From the NCBI GenBank assembly GCA_963576735.1, contig OY755187.1, forward strand, positions 9,176,001 through 9,240,000: a stretch of 64,000 nt of DNA, given 5' to 3'. Position 1 is the stretch's first letter. Every line of letters begins with the position of its first letter. Below are positions 21,118-33,591 of this stretch, in pieces. Source of the DNA: Bedellia somnulentella (lineage: Eukaryota; Arthropoda; Insecta; Lepidoptera; Bedelliidae). The notes beneath the pieces were generated by a model. It was not told where the DNA came from, searched no databases, and saw only the letters and a list, made by a program, of their open reading frames with translations. The position numbers and the translations under genes were made by a program.

Positions 21118-22322
21118 TTATTTTTGGAAAGAGCGATTATTAAAATGTTCTGATGATTGGATTATTCGGTAGCAAATAAACATTATAAGTTCCTATAAAT
21201 AAAGAGTATGAATGAGATCTTCTCATAAAAAAATGAATTATTGCGATGTGTGCAGTTCTTTAATAATGACGAATCTGGAAATTAAAAATATTAATACTGT
21301 ATGGAAGCTAAAAGCGCGCCACTGCCAAATTTGATCAAGATCCGTCCAGTAGGTTTTACGTGATGCTATTTCACAAAAATATTGATTTGGATTTTGTATC
21401 TTTATTTAATTTATTTATTAGGCATTATACAGATAACAACCATAGAATAACAGGCAATTTATGGTACGACTCTAGACTGTCATCTAAAGGATACACACAG
21501 TTGACATCAAATACATTAAACAGCATATCTATACATATAATAAATCTGTAGAAAAGTCATTTTTGTACATTGAAGAAATTGAAAAAAAAAATAGCCAGCG
21601 TGTGAACAGATAAGTAACAGAACCCATTTCCATAATTTTTTAAATTTTTGTCTGTTTGTCTGTTTGTCTGTTTATATGTTTGTTTGTGCGCACAGAACGT
21701 AAAATCTACGAATTCAATGCTGAAAATGTTTATATACAAAAATTATACGTAACTTGAGGTATAACTTAGTTTTTGTTTCATCGAAATCGGTTCACTCTAT
21801 CAAAAGATATGATTAATTTTGTGAGTTCAAGAAGAAAAATATTACGTTACGCAATTCAGTATAGTACTTGCAACGACATCCTAAGTCCAAATATAGAACT
21901 GATGTTGATAGTTGGAATCCAAAGTCCGATAGATGGCGTTGTGCAAAAATAAAATAAAGAACCAAAATAAAATAAAGCAAAAATAAAATTTGCATTTTTT
22001 TAGCCCCTTTGACCCCTTATTTTAAAGTCGGTTAAAGTAATAGAAGCTACAGGAAACAAGCAAGACGAAATTAATACAAGCTGCCAATGTCAAGTGAATT
22101 CGCCGACTATGAAAATAACTTAAAATGCTTTTAAATATTATCTTTACTTAGTTTCTTAAATTAGGCTTATTAATATTAATATATTATGTAAATAGTCTGC
22201 CTATTAATAAATCCAATTTGGTGAGCAGAATTTTGAAATTCTTAGCCATTCTTCAAATGCACGTCACTTCACAACCAGTTTTCGTGAACGTTTATAATAA
22301 AAAACTGAATTTTGGTCTACAT
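21118..22322. other. AT-rich spacer with a degenerate repeat
   Basis: A tandem GTCTGTTT stretch lies at 21650-21672. Around it (about 21600-21830) is a worn repeat with CATCGAAATCGGTTCACTCT. AAGTCGGTTAAAG at 22025-22037 is a half-site of the MITE at 34204-34500. No gene seen. Confidence 0.45.
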
Positions 22323-22331
22323 TAAACACCA

Positions 22332-22582
22332 AACCTCTCTGGCTTCGTTTACATCCATCAATCTTTTCATACATGCTCTTTTATTCTTCATACTGCGGAC
22401 ACCTGCCTTTTTGAGCACGTTTTCTATTTGATCCAAATGTGTCCTCCGAGGTCGTCCTCTACTAACATTACCTTCCACATTGGCGATAAAAAAGTGTAAA
22501 GTACAAAGTGGCGATCGATAGTCTCTGCCTACCCCAATGGGAACTAACGGCGTGAGAATATGTATGTATGTATGTATGTATG
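22332..22582 (+). mobile_element. LINE-D copy with 5' inversion (twin priming) and 9-bp target duplication
   Basis: The right part (22504-22582) is plus oriented, from GTACAAAGTGGCGATCG to the ATGT tail. The left part (22332-22484) is the immediately upstream segment in the opposite orientation, encoding GRPRRTHLDQIENVLKKAG and SMKNKRACMKRLMDVNEA on the minus strand. The direct repeats TAAACACCA at 22323-22331 and 22583-22591 enclose both parts. Confidence 0.85.
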
Positions 22583-22684
22583 TAAACACCAGAAACATAA
22601 GACATCTTTTAAGTTCTACTTTTTTAAAAACTCAAATGATGTAGTGACCTTAGTGACTAACCTTAATTTAGTTATATTTGCATA

Positions 22685-22931
22685 TTATACATACATATAC
22701 TCACGACTATAAATCCCTAGAAGGGGTAGCCAGAGCTAAGGAATTAGAAATTCCTCAGCCACTTTTGGCAAATTGAGTGGGGAAAAGATGGTAAAATAAA
22801 GGTTGTTGGTGATGGGTCTCCAACCGCATCGCCCAAAAATCCCTTAAAAACCCCCAATACCGTTAGTCGCCTCTTACGTACATCCACCGGAAGAAATGGG
22901 GTAGTGCTATTCTAAGCCGACACTACACAGC
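22685..22931 (-). mobile_element. SINE-A copy, full length
   Basis: Complete from the reversed tail (ACATACATATACTCACG) to the reversed 5' end (GCCGACACTACACAGC), with CATCGCCCAAAAATCCC inside. Confidence 0.85.
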
Positions 22932-23224
22932 TATTACAGTGCATATTATGCCACTGATAAATCGATTTAATTCAATGTATTATCATAGTACAACCAACAA
23001 CCGTAAACCCTAATAATAGTAAAGTACCTTTTTTGAGCGGTTTTATTTAGCTTACCCCGTTAGTTTTATTCTTTCTTGAGTGAAATTTAGTAATTTAAAT
23101 TTCACCCCCTTCCTGTCAACCGGTTAACATTTCTTTTCGGAAGGAAAAGACGTGATGAGCTCAAGGCCCGACCACCTGCGGCCATCAAAAATAACTACCT
23201 ATATATTGGAGGGTTACTGATTTT

Positions 23225-23345
23225 TCAACATACGTCATAGAACATTTGTCGGAAAGATTGGCTATGTCAGTCACATGAGAGCACATGAACACACTCTTAA
23301 TAGGCGGATACACGAAGTTGCTGTGGCCGAAATCGGGCGGGATTG
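23225..23345 (+). pseudogene. LINE C-terminal remnant
   Basis: Reads a broken KIGYVSHMRAHEH, then RRIHEVAVAEIGRD. These resemble the zinc-knuckle-like tail at the end of many non-LTR ORF2 proteins. Too short and worn to classify. Confidence 0.4.
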
Positions 23346-23350
23346 ATATA

Positions 23351-23989
23351 TGATCTATATGCAAAATTCCGAAATGTTATAAACAAAAGGGCTTTATAAA
23401 TATATTGATGCATTATGCAGCTCTGCTAAGATCGTACAAGGTAGCGATCCATAATCTTTGGCTAACCCTGTAACTGTATCTAAATAAACACTAATTCAAA
23501 TGAGATACACACAGTCACGACCTTTTATTATTTCAACTGGATAATGGCTACTGTAATTAATTAAATATCATTATGAAATACTCAATAGTTCCTACATCAC
23601 AATAAATGTCCGCATTAGATTTCAGTGGTTCTTTATTTTATTTCAAAAAGGTGATATACTCTTAACTAAACGACGTTTTTTTGTTCCCGACAATCACGCG
23701 AACGAAGTCGCGGGCACAGCTAGTGGTAAATAAATTTGGTCGAATTTAATGCATAATTGCCATAATGTTTTATCAACATAATATTAATCTTTATCCAAAT
23801 AAATATGTTGTTGATTGAGAGTATTTAATTGAGAACAAAATTGTCCTTGACATCACTTAATTTAAATAAACATCTTAGAAGATAATACAATTTTTAAATT
23901 ACTCCGTAACAAAATTTACACGCGTGCATGAAGCGCAAGACAAGACGCTGCGCTGGCCGGCGAGCGAGGTCACCTGTGAGAGAAGCTTA
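23351..23989. other. AT-rich spacer
   Basis: A short piece near 23690-23725 (GCGAACGAAGTCGCGGGCAC then AGCTAGT) is the terminus of a common lepidopteran RTE-type repeat. A LINE-D scrap lies near 23430-23470. Otherwise nothing. Confidence 0.45.
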
Positions 23990-24395
23990 TGTTTAAGCCT
24001 TATCCTATTAATATTATAAATTTGAAAGTTTAGATGTTTGTGTGTTTGTAGCTAAATGGAGACTATTTCACAGAACGCATTTAAAATAAAAATTACAGGA
24101 AGCCAGATAATGATCCCAATTAACACAATAGGACACTTTTTATCCCAGAAAAATTAAGAGATCAATAAATTTTCTAAAAAAAATGGTTAAACAGACTAAG
24201 AATCTATGCTCAGCCGAAACTACTATACTTATAAACTTAAAATTGATAAAGTGAAAAAATTGTGAGGACACTATGAAAAACACCTTTTTTCTCATCGCAT
24301 GACAGAGACCCTCAACAGGTCAGTTAAATATTTCAGTTTGATGACGTGAAAGTCTACACTTTTGACAGTACGAAGTCTGTGGGGTCAGCTAGTTA
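23990..24395 (+). repeat. Degenerate lepidopteran RTE-type repeat
   Basis: Starts at CCTATTAATATTATAAATTT, has CACTTTTTATCCCAGAAAAA, and ends GGGGTCAGCTAGTTA. This is the plus version of the pattern at 15220-15490. Confidence 0.55.
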
Positions 24396-24689
24396 AAAAT
24401 AAGTAAAATCAAGTAAATAACATTACATATTTATCATATCATCGTCATCAAATAAAAAAAACAATATACAGTTTTCACCCAGTTTCAATTTTGTCTGTAT
24501 ATATTGTAGGTATAAGTTCATCCAATCACAGTGCAAAATAAAGCACTAGATTTTAATAAAACTGGCGTCCATCTTGAATACAAGGCCGGCCATATCATCA
24601 GATATTACTCCAATTTTATTGGTTTCCTCGTTTCCTTCATATCCGTTTTATTGGCGGCACAAAATCTTTTGCCTTCTTTGGAGCACCGT

Positions 24690-24790
24690 CTTTATTTGAC
24701 AAATAATACATGTCTTAATAGAAAGGCGGGAAATTATATAGCAGTATGTACAATTGGCGGTCTTATCAATGATAGCGATCTCTTGTAGAT
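24690..24790 (-). repeat. LINE-E 3' UTR fragment
   Basis: On the minus strand GAGATCGCTATCATTGATAA, GACCGCCAATTGTAC and AATAAAGACGGTG match the 3' UTR pattern at 3838-3925. Confidence 0.5.
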
Positions 24791-24830
24791 TGATGGAAAG
24801 GTAGGATCTACAAAATATTTCTCATTTTTA

Positions 24831-25245
24831 CATACATACATATACTCACGCCCTTAGTTTCCATTGGGGTAGGCAAAAACTATCGATCACCACTTTGTAC
24901 GATCCTGGCAAACCCTTTCTAGCTTCGTTCACATCCATCAATCTTTTCATACACGCTCTTTTATTCTTCATACTTCGGAAACCTGCTTTTCTGACAACAT
25001 TCTATATAACATCTATTTGGTCCAAATGTGTCCTCCGAGGTCGTCCTCTACTTATAATACCTTCCGCATTGGCTTTATAGATCTCTTTCACCAATTTACA
25101 TTATCCATTCTCTCTATATGCCCAAACCATCTCAACATTCCTTTTTCTATCTATTTTACAATATCATCTTCCACACCGTACTTTTCACGAATCACGCTAT
25201 TTCTCACTCGATCACATAACCTCTAACATTACAAATTATTCCAAG
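24831..25245 (-). mobile_element. LINE-D 3' fragment, longest copy
   Basis: Minus strand reads RVRNSVIREKYGVEDDIV, a stop, GMLRWFGHIERMDN, and later the RGRPRRTHLDQ region. This is the C-terminal end of an RTE/R1-like ORF2. Several stops are present. The 3' UTR is almost absent, and the tail is TATGTATGTATG. Confidence 0.8.
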
Positions 25246-25924
25246 GGAGCTTATCTCCACTGCATTTACTCAACTCTTACGGTACGATATGAACTTAATA
25301 TTATAACTTGTCAATCCGTTAGTTAGCTATTTTATAAATTCGCTTTGACAGCACCAGTGCGGAGGTGCATATTACACAACGTTCAACTTACGTCTTACAT
25401 TTATAATTATAGATAATGAGAATAGATAAATATGTGTGAGTATGAATGTGACTATATAAAAATCCAAAAACATTATCATGCCTGCAAAACATTGTGCATT
25501 CGCTATTGTAAGTCTGATAGTCGGTACAAGCAGGATAGTATACAATTCGTACCATTTATAAAACCACAATATCATAATCATAAAGAAAGGTCAGATTTAA
25601 CAGTTGACAAAATAAAAAAAGGTACTTATTTGTGTAAAACGTTTATTGATTCAAATAGACCGACAATATAATTCTAAAATCACGTGGACTGTAATCTTGA
25701 AGTTTAAAAAGTTAAGCAACAATATGAGAGTAGTTCTTCATGGAAGATGCTGGCCAATCATTGATCATTTATAATTTTGCTACTATTTTTATATAAAAGA
25801 TATAATAATTTTAGTGACGCATTGACTTTACAAGAGGATTGTACATCTGCTCTTAAGTAATAAGCCAAATCATTCGCTTTATCTTCCACATTTAACGCAA
25901 AGTTGCTCATAAAATATCGCGTGA
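25246..25924. other. AT-rich spacer
   Basis: Nothing recognised. Confidence 0.4.
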
Positions 25925-25998
25925 TGTTCAGAAGTATTAGTACCTCTGCCAACCTCTTTGGGGATATACGGGGTGAACGTTTGAGTTTTGAGGTTGAC
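25925..25998 (+). repeat. SINE-B 3' fragment
   Basis: TTCAGAAGTATTAGTACCTC, GGGGATATACGGGGTGAACG. Confidence 0.75.
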
Positions 25999-27231
25999 TT
26001 ACGCATGAAATATTGTATTCCTCTTTGAAGTGGTTTTTTAGCATGTCACACTACCTTAGTAAATTTGTTGATACCGATTCATTAGTAGAAAGTACGTCTT
26101 GAATTGTTGGTAAAATAGCAATCCTGCAAATCAGCTATCTGCAAACACCAAACCCATTGCTAATATTATATCGAAGGTCCTGGCTGACAAATCGTAGAGA
26201 GTTTTAGATGTTGTAATTCAATTGTTTGATTTCATAAGAAATTTGGAGCGTAAAAAACGCGTTCTTGTTTTTTCCCCTTTTAAACAACCCCATGGGATAC
26301 CTTATACTCATTTGTTGTTTTATTAACATAAAATGTTGCTGAGAACGAACGATGCAACTTTTCCATCTACTTACCGTTTTTTATTACACCCGAAACGGAA
26401 TCCGAAATGTGAGCTAGGAGTGAGATTTAAAAATTCAGGGCGGTCGGTCGAGGGATTTTGTGTCATGCAAGCCTGTTTTAAAGCGTAAATACCGACGAGG
26501 TACGAAGAGATAGCTGAAATGTTCTAGTGTAACTGATGCTATTATTTACATTAGTTCACTTAGTTTTCGGTAGATGGCGCTGTATGTATTTAACTGAACT
26601 GGTGTTCTCAAGTTGTTATCAAATATATCAACTAAGCGTAGTTTTGTTTAAGCATAATTTTTCATACTTTAATACATTTTTATTTGCATATTTTTTTCTT
26701 CTGTCTAATTCTTGGAGAATTTAAGTAATCGCGTATTATTTATTATTCTCGTTATGATTCCGGAAAAGAACAGACGAGCGAGTCGAATAACCGTTTGGGT
26801 CATAGGAAAAAATCCCTTTTTAGATCCCGTGGGATTATTGATCCCTTACATGGTTTTGCTGTCGTAAAAGTTTCTTGTCTTCAATCACTGACCATAATTT
26901 GCCAGCAGGGACGAATATGGTTGGGTTGAGTACAAAAGTTTTATAAAGTTTTTTTTTCTATTTTATATATAACGTTATATAGCATTTGCTAAAACTTTTT
27001 TTAACTGAACATAAATTTACTGATGAAGTTAACAAAAAAAACGAACAGAAAATTAACTTTGCTTTACAAGCATATAAAATATGTATGTACAAATACGTAC
27101 ACGTAATTCAGTTTAAACATTTATTTTTATTCAACGTGTTATCTAAATTGTTGAATTCTCATAATTGAAAAAAGTGAGCCTTACTCACCTTTCATAAAGT
27201 TTTGGTTAGGATCATTAGAAAACATATAGAA
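25999..27231. other. AT-rich spacer
   Basis: No gene or clear repeat found. Confidence 0.4.
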
Positions 27232-27395
27232 CGTGCTTAAAAGGCAGATGTTGAAAGGTGAAGAATAAAAAAGCATTGAAGAATTATTGTAAGTGAAGCT
27301 TGAGAGGTTTGCCAGGATCGTACAAAGTGGCGATCGATAGTCTCTACCTACCCCTTTGGGAACGAATAGAGTGAGGAGTATTTGTATGCACATAT
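27232..27395 (+). repeat. LINE-D 3' fragment
   Basis: GAACGTGCTTAAAAGGCAGA through GTACAAAGTGGCGATCGATA. Degenerate tail TATTTGTATGCA. Confidence 0.75.
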
Positions 27396-27423
27396 ATCTT
27401 ATTTATCAATTAACTCAAGTCTC

Positions 27424-27770
27424 AAGCATTCACGTCTCCGAAGGGGTTGGCAGAGATACTAATACTTCTGAACATCACGTGACATTGTCACCTGGTGTTC
27501 AGAATCCCCACGTTTTGCTTGGATAGTTTATTCACGTGATAGGAGGCTGGCTTATCGCCTTTTTATATGAATACACTGTCACATGACTAGGTACAACTTA
27601 GCCATATGGGTTTCCACCCGATGTTTTCCCTCACCGTTTACAACCATGATAAATTAACCACACATATGACCTTAGAAAAGACAATTTGTTATAGGCCCCG
27701 ACCCGGGATTTGAACTCACGCCTGTCTGTTTTGACGGGCGGTCGTTCTACCCATTGGACTGTCACGGCTG
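27424..27770 (-). mobile_element. SINE-B copy, near full length
   Basis: Reversed tail and body, then the tRNA-like head CCCGGGATTTGAACTCACGC (B box reversed) and CCATTGGACTGTCACGGC (A box side). Confidence 0.85.
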
Positions 27771-28567
27771 TTATCAATTAACCTCAAAAATATTTTACTA
27801 ACATTTTAATCCCACAAAATTTGACTGCAAGAAGCATTTGTTGCAAGCAGGCGAAGTTGACCACAATCCCCATTCACCTGATTTAACTTGATAGAGTTAG
27901 TCTAGACCAGACTTCCAGAACAAAGGTATGAGTAATTACAGCTGGATTTCAAACAAATGGATCTCCGCAGACTAATTTATAGACTCATCTATCAAGTATG
28001 CAGAGCAGACGACTTTGTTTTCTGATAAGGATTAATATTTAAAATGTAATTAGTAAGATATTTGCTACAAGAATGTTGGTTTAACAAAGACATTTTGTAT
28101 GGAGTGAGCTTGTATCACTATTCTATTTTGTTGTTAAAACATACTGATTCCAATGAATTGGTGCAAAGTCGGTATTCGCACAATAATTTTACGTGAAAGA
28201 GTCATAAGAAAAATTTAAAAAAAAAACAAGTTTTTGTGAAATTATTTTTACTACTGAATTATTACAAGTTGCATGATATGAAGGGGAAAAGGACTTCAGC
28301 TACGTTAGGTACCACTGCTAAAATCCATCACAGCTGTTGCTCATTATTGGGCATTTCAAATCTTTTTAAAAAATATATATTTTAACTTTAGCATTTGTTT
28401 TACATTTTTAAATAATAATACGAGTATAATTTTATGTTCTCGTGATGAAGGTAAAAGTAACGCATTGATAATTATTGTGTCTTCTACTGCAGTGTTTGTA
28501 TAAAATTGGTTCCATTGTTTCTCCTTAAATAAAATAAAAATAAAAAAGATATAACAGTAGTGGGGAG
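27771..28567. other. AT-rich spacer
   Basis: Nothing recognised. Confidence 0.4.
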
Positions 28568-28762
28568 AACAAACGCTTATCATGCAGAGAAGTGTGGGTT
28601 CGACTCCTGCGTTAGGCCTACACCACTTTTCCTTTCTTAAAGACATATTTGTGGTTTAACTGTCATGGTTGTTTACGGTGAGAGAAAACATTGTGAACAG
28701 TGTATTCAATAGGCCTGCCCCCTAGCACGTGTTTACACTATACCACAACACGTGGTTATTCT
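28568..28762 (+). repeat. SINE-B copy, internally deleted
   Basis: B box GGGTTCGACTCC, then AGGCCTACACCACTTTTCC and GAAAACATTGTGAACAGTGT. The middle of the body is missing. Confidence 0.75.
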
Positions 28763-29208
28763 TACAAAAAAAAACTTATTTAATTGTACGCTTACAACCG
28801 AACCTGTTCAAACGATAAAAAGTAATAATGCATATTTTCACAAGCACTCAAAATAAATCGAATAAAACCAGTCGTAAAACCGACGTATAAGATGAAAATT
28901 TTCAATTTAGCTCAGGAATCGTACTATAAAATCTTCTTAGAAATTTGTCGAGCAAATTAGAATCGATCCACGTATCGAGAACTCGTATGACTCGATTAAT
29001 CTATCGACATCTGTTGATATCGAAGTTGAGTGCAAATTACTACGACTCTAGTGGTTTCGATTCCATTTAGTATTTTAATGCCGTAGTGGTATTTAATCAA
29101 AACCTAACTTTTGACAAACTTTTATTTAGTTTTACCTGTTCTCAGTCACGTTACATAAACTCAAACCTAAATATTTAATTGCTCTCATGTGTTCATTAGA
29201 TCTTAAAT
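28763..29208. other. AT-rich spacer
   Basis: Nothing recognised. Confidence 0.4.
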
Positions 29209-29391
29209 AAACTTACATATATAAATATAATCACGCCCAAAATCCTAAAAAGAGGCAACCAGCGCTGGAAACTCCTGAGCCTCATTTGGAAGTTGATAGG
29301 GGCCAAGATAGTAGAGATTCGTTGGTGATGGGTTTTCGACCGCATCGCCCGAAAACCACCAAAAAAAGCCTCATGCCCTTAGTCGCCTCTG
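29209..29391 (-). repeat. SINE-A copy, partial
   Basis: Reversed tail AATATAATCACGCCC through GACCGCATCGCCCGAAAACC to TTAGTCGCCTCTG. The 5' end is missing. Confidence 0.75.
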
Positions 29392-29897
29392 GGTGGTGGC
29401 ATAAACTTGTGTTTGTTTCACATGTTTGGTTGTGCATTGTTTGTTGGTTCACTTGTGTAAAACTTTTTAACCATGCTGTTTGCTGCACACGTTTTTGCTT
29501 TTTTATTTCTTAACTATTGTTTATTTGCTAGTATCTTATATTGTTTTAAAATAATATGGGTCATTAAGTTGTATTTAGTTTGGGGGAACTGGATCTGTGT
29601 AATATGTAATACAATATGTAATACATGACCAGATATATTAATTAATTAATAATTACTTCGTTGATAATACTTCTCGTATGAGTCGAAATAAATAAATCAC
29701 GTAAAACTGGTGATGCTGATCTGACGATAAAGCTGGAAGCTATGGTAAGATTTGTACTCACGTACAGTCCAATTTTGGTGAATAAAGGTAATATAACGGT
29801 TAAGTAATTATATTAACATTATCTTTACCGAATAAAGCCCTGTCATCCAAACATTATCTCTTTAATCTGATTTACGCAGATCACCTTTAAATACCTT

Positions 29898-30143
29898 GCT
29901 GTGTAGTGTCGGCTTAGAATAGCACTACCCCTTTTCTTCCGGTGGGTGTACGTAAGAGGCGACCAACGGTATTGGGGCTTTTTAAGGGATTTTTGGGCGA
30001 TGCGGTTGGAGACCCATTACCAACAACCTTTATTTTACCATCTTTTCCCCACGCAACTTCCAAAAGTGGCTGAGGAATTTCTAATTCGTTAGCTCTGGCT
30101 ACCCCTTCTAGGGATTTATAGCCGTGAGTATATGTATGTATGT
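29898..30143 (+). mobile_element. SINE-A copy, full length with target duplication
   Basis: Starts GCTGTGTAGTGTCGGCTTAG and ends GCCGTGAGTATATGTATGTA. The direct repeat ACCTTTAAATA at 29883-29893 and 30144-30154 (four extra bases on the left) marks the insertion. Confidence 0.9.
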
Positions 30144-30305
30144 ACCTTTAAATATTGACAAATTTTTGTGATATTCTGTATCACTTAAAATTATCGCAAA
30201 AACGTAGTTTACCATACATACGAAGATACAAAAATACCAATGAATATAAAATAAACTTATAAGATTGCATACAATGTGAGTTTGAATATTCATCTGTGAA
30301 TGGGA

Positions 30306-30650
30306 GGCTGTTTGTTGCAGGTTAGAATAGGTAGTCCCCATCGAGTCCCATGGGTGTCGTAAGAGGCTCGACAGGATCGTATATATTTATTTCACTACGT
30401 TTTCCCCTGACAAGTACAAAAATTGGATCAGAAAGAGCAACAATTTGATTATGAAGCTATGACGACGCATAGTACGTAAGTACGTATTTATATTTAAATA
30501 TCATATTTTATAATAGTATCATTTTAACGGAGATTTTCCAATTTATCACTTATTTATTATCATGGAGTATTACAGGTGTACTATCTTGTCTCCACACAAC
30601 TTCCAAAAATTGCTGGGGAATTTCTTATTCCAAAGCTCTGTAGAGTCATA
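30306..30650 (+). repeat. SINE-A pieces, split
   Basis: A 5' piece at 30306-30372 (GGGTGTCGTAAGAGGC) and a 3' piece at 30579-30650 (CAACTTCCAAAAATTGCTGG). About 200 bp between them are unrelated. Confidence 0.55.
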
Positions 30651-30784
30651 CAGACAGAGATCAAACCCCAAATAAGAAAAAAGGAGTTTTTAAGTCATAG
30701 CAGCTTGCTTAAAATTAACAAAAATAATGAACACATTTAATTTGAACACTACAATTAGATTATATTTAATACATAAACATATAA

Positions 30785-31144
30785 CATAAACATAAACGTT
30801 CACGCCGAATATCCCCGAAGGGGTTGGCAGAGGTACTAATACTTCTGAACATCACGTGACTTTGTCACCTGGTGTTCAGAGTACCCACGTTTTGCATGGA
30901 CAGTGTACTCACGTGATAGGGGGCAGGCCTATCGCCGTTTTTGTACGAATACACTGTCACATGACTAAGTACAACTCAGCCATGTGGGTTTCCTCACGAT
31001 GTTTTCCCTCACCGTTAACAACCATGATAAATTAACCACACATATGTCTTTAGAAAAGACAAATTGGTGTAGGCCCGACCCAGGATTTGAACACTAGTCG
31101 ATTGCACGATAACCGAGTGTTCTACCCACTGGGCTATCACGGTT
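30785..31144 (-). mobile_element. SINE-B copy, full length
   Basis: Complete from the reversed tail (AACATAAACGTTCACGCC) to the tRNA-like head (B box reversed GGATTTGAAC, A box side CCCACTGGGCTATCACGG). Same subfamily as 43316-44012 (ACCTGGTGTTCAGAGTACCC). Confidence 0.9.
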
Positions 31145-31830
31145 GCTTATGTGTATTATACTTAATAATACCCATAATTAATTCAATTCAAGTTACAATG
31201 ACTCATTTTGTTCATATAACTTATTTACTAGACTGTTAGTAGACACATGAACAAAATTAAAATCATGGATTAAACAAAATTATTAATAATCTGGCACTTG
31301 GAAGAATGATTGGTGCGTAATTTCGTGAATTCATCACCACTATTTATTTATCTGAATAGAAGTGGTCTGCCCTAGCTTCGCAAGGGTAGTATTATCTTTC
31401 AAATATCTAAAGTTTTTGCTAACACTGCTATACCCATTATGAGAATTAGCGTGATGATATATTACCTTATAGCACAGTATTCCTGAATTTAATTCACATA
31501 ATTCTAACAGTAAATCTCTTTAAAATCTAAGTGTGGATTATACAAGTTATCTACCTAATATGGCTTTCTCAGTAAACTTATTTCTTATAATGTTAACGTT
31601 TTTGAAGGAGTATAATAACAATGGAAGACGTGAAAAACACTGGAACCCCGTTAGCTTGGTATGTTATGACGACATTTACATGCTAGCATCTACATAAAGC
31701 GGCGGGCGTTGCAAAATTAACTAGCTGCCAAGAAGCAGGCTTGAAACTGTATTTTTTATATAAACAACTAAGCCCCTACGTTTTTAGGTAGTTTTTTTTT
31801 ATAATTTTGTAATGTTTTTCAAAAAAAGAC
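31145..31830. other. AT-rich spacer
   Basis: Nothing recognised. Confidence 0.4.
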
Positions 31831-32149
31831 TTAAACGTTTACGCCAAATGTCCCCGAAGGGAGTGCTATGGGTACTAATACTTCTGAACATCACGTGACA
31901 TTTTGCTTGGACAGTGTACTCACGTGATAGAGGGCAGGCCTATCGCCGTTTTGTACGAGTACACTGTCACATAACTAAGTACAACTCAGCCATGTGGGTT
32001 TTCTCACGATGTTTCCCTCACCGTTAACACCATGATAAATTGACCACACATTTGTCTTTAAAAAAGACAAATTGGTGTAGGCCCGACCCAGGATTAAAAC
32101 GCTAGTCGTCTGCACGATAAGCGGTGTTCTACCCACTGAGCTATCACGT
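31831..32149 (-). mobile_element. SINE-B copy
   Basis: Full-length layout with a small internal deletion near 31900. The head ends CCCACTGAGCTATCACG. Confidence 0.85.
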
Positions 32150-32489
32150 CGTCATCTTTTTCATCTTCACTCGTTTTCGTTTTGACTCTCAACAATAACT
32201 TACAACGCTTCAAATACACCCATATACAACTTTCTACCAATTTAAGGTTATATGCAGAAATGATGTAAAATAAAGTATGGTGATAGATGTTCAGCCAAAT
32301 CGACCATCAGTAGTTAAAAAGCACCAAAGCTGAACTAACCCTTATAGCCTAGCCTAACTAGTACTCTTTAACTACATTAGCCATAAAATATACAAAAATA
32401 AAAAACAACTACCTCCTAAATTCCGACTCAACCAATGATAATGCAAAATATTTGTAGCTTTTAAACATAAGAGTATCAAACTTAGTTCG

Positions 32490-32620
32490 TACATACATAC
32501 ATACATATTTTCATGCCGTTAATTCCCATTGGGGTAGGAAGAGACTATCGATCGCCACTTCGTACGATCCTGGCAAACCTCTCTTGCTTCGTCTAGATCC
32601 ATCAATCTTTTCATACACGC
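32490..32620 (-). repeat. LINE-D 3' fragment
   Basis: Reversed tail TACATACATACATACAT, then CCCATTGGGGTAGGAAGAGA and CTATCGATCGCCACTT. Confidence 0.8.
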
Positions 32621-33000
32621 CCGTCATACTTAGTTCGTCACCATCAAAAACATTCATAGGTATTTTATTATTAACAATAGCAAAATATGAGACTGATTTT
32701 CCTACTTTTGAAAAGTATTCGTATCCCCTATTCCATCGACCATAGGTCATCCTGTGGGAATAGATGAGTTTTAATTCTATACAAGTTTGGGAGCGCACAG
32801 ATGGTTGGTACATAGGGAGAAAGTCCGGAGGGTCGGGCCCTCTCAGACAGTATTGATTTTGCTATCCACCCTCTGACGGCACAGGGATGATGTTAATAAT
32901 TACATTTTGAAACGAATATTATATTACCAAGCTACGTGTTGACTAGACTGTGTAGAATTTTAAACAACACTACCCTAATTTGTTATATGCTTTGTGTATA
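32621..33000. other. Spacer
   Basis: A slightly GC-richer part at 32820-32890 is unassigned. No gene seen. Confidence 0.4.
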
Positions 33001-33240
33001 TCTAATGTATAAAATTCACGTATCACAGTGTTTGTCACCAAACTTCTCCGAAACGGCTAAAAAAATGAAATTTTCCATACACATTTGTTAGGTCTGAGAA
33101 TAGATTTATAACTATTTTTTATACTCCTAACAGATAAGTTGTTCTGTACACCCCCAACATTTTATTTTTATTTTTTCGACTAGAAATTCCCTGAGAAATA
33201 ATTTATATGGAAAAACAGCAATTGCCGGTTCAGCTAGTAA
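33001..33240 (+). repeat. Degenerate lepidopteran repeat
   Basis: Has CTTCTCCGAAACGGCTAAAA and ends CCGGTTCAGCTAGTAAAAA, as in other RTE-type remnants. Confidence 0.45.
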
Positions 33241-33289
33241 AAATTTTTTTTCTTTTTCAATAATATACTTCCATCAAAAATAACATTAC

Positions 33290-33430
33290 CTCGGTCGGAA
33301 GAGGCGACTTTGGGTTTTTAGGGATTTTGAAGTGATTTCTTTCATCGTTTATTTTATCATTTTTTGGTTTCAACTTTTAAAAAGTGACTGAGTAATTTCT
33401 AACTTTGAAGCTATATATATGTATGTATAT
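33290..33430 (+). repeat. SINE-A copy, worn
   Basis: GGAAGAGGCGACTTTGGGTT, AGTGACTGAGTAATTTCTAA, tail TATATGTATGTATAT. Confidence 0.6.
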
Positions 33431-33591
33431 CTTAAAACTTCATGTGGCCTCCTTTGTAAAGGGAAACCTTCCATCACAAGGGTATGCACATACCTATATC
33501 CGTGTATTATTTCGTAATGTTTATATCTACACATTAAAGTAACTCACTCCATCAAAATAATATAATCTAAAAAGCTCGGAACTCGTGCTCG

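Noticed and set aside
24531..24788. 85-codon plus-strand frame
   Set aside because: Its end overlaps a reverse-oriented LINE-E 3' UTR fragment (24690-24790), so the frame runs through repeat DNA.
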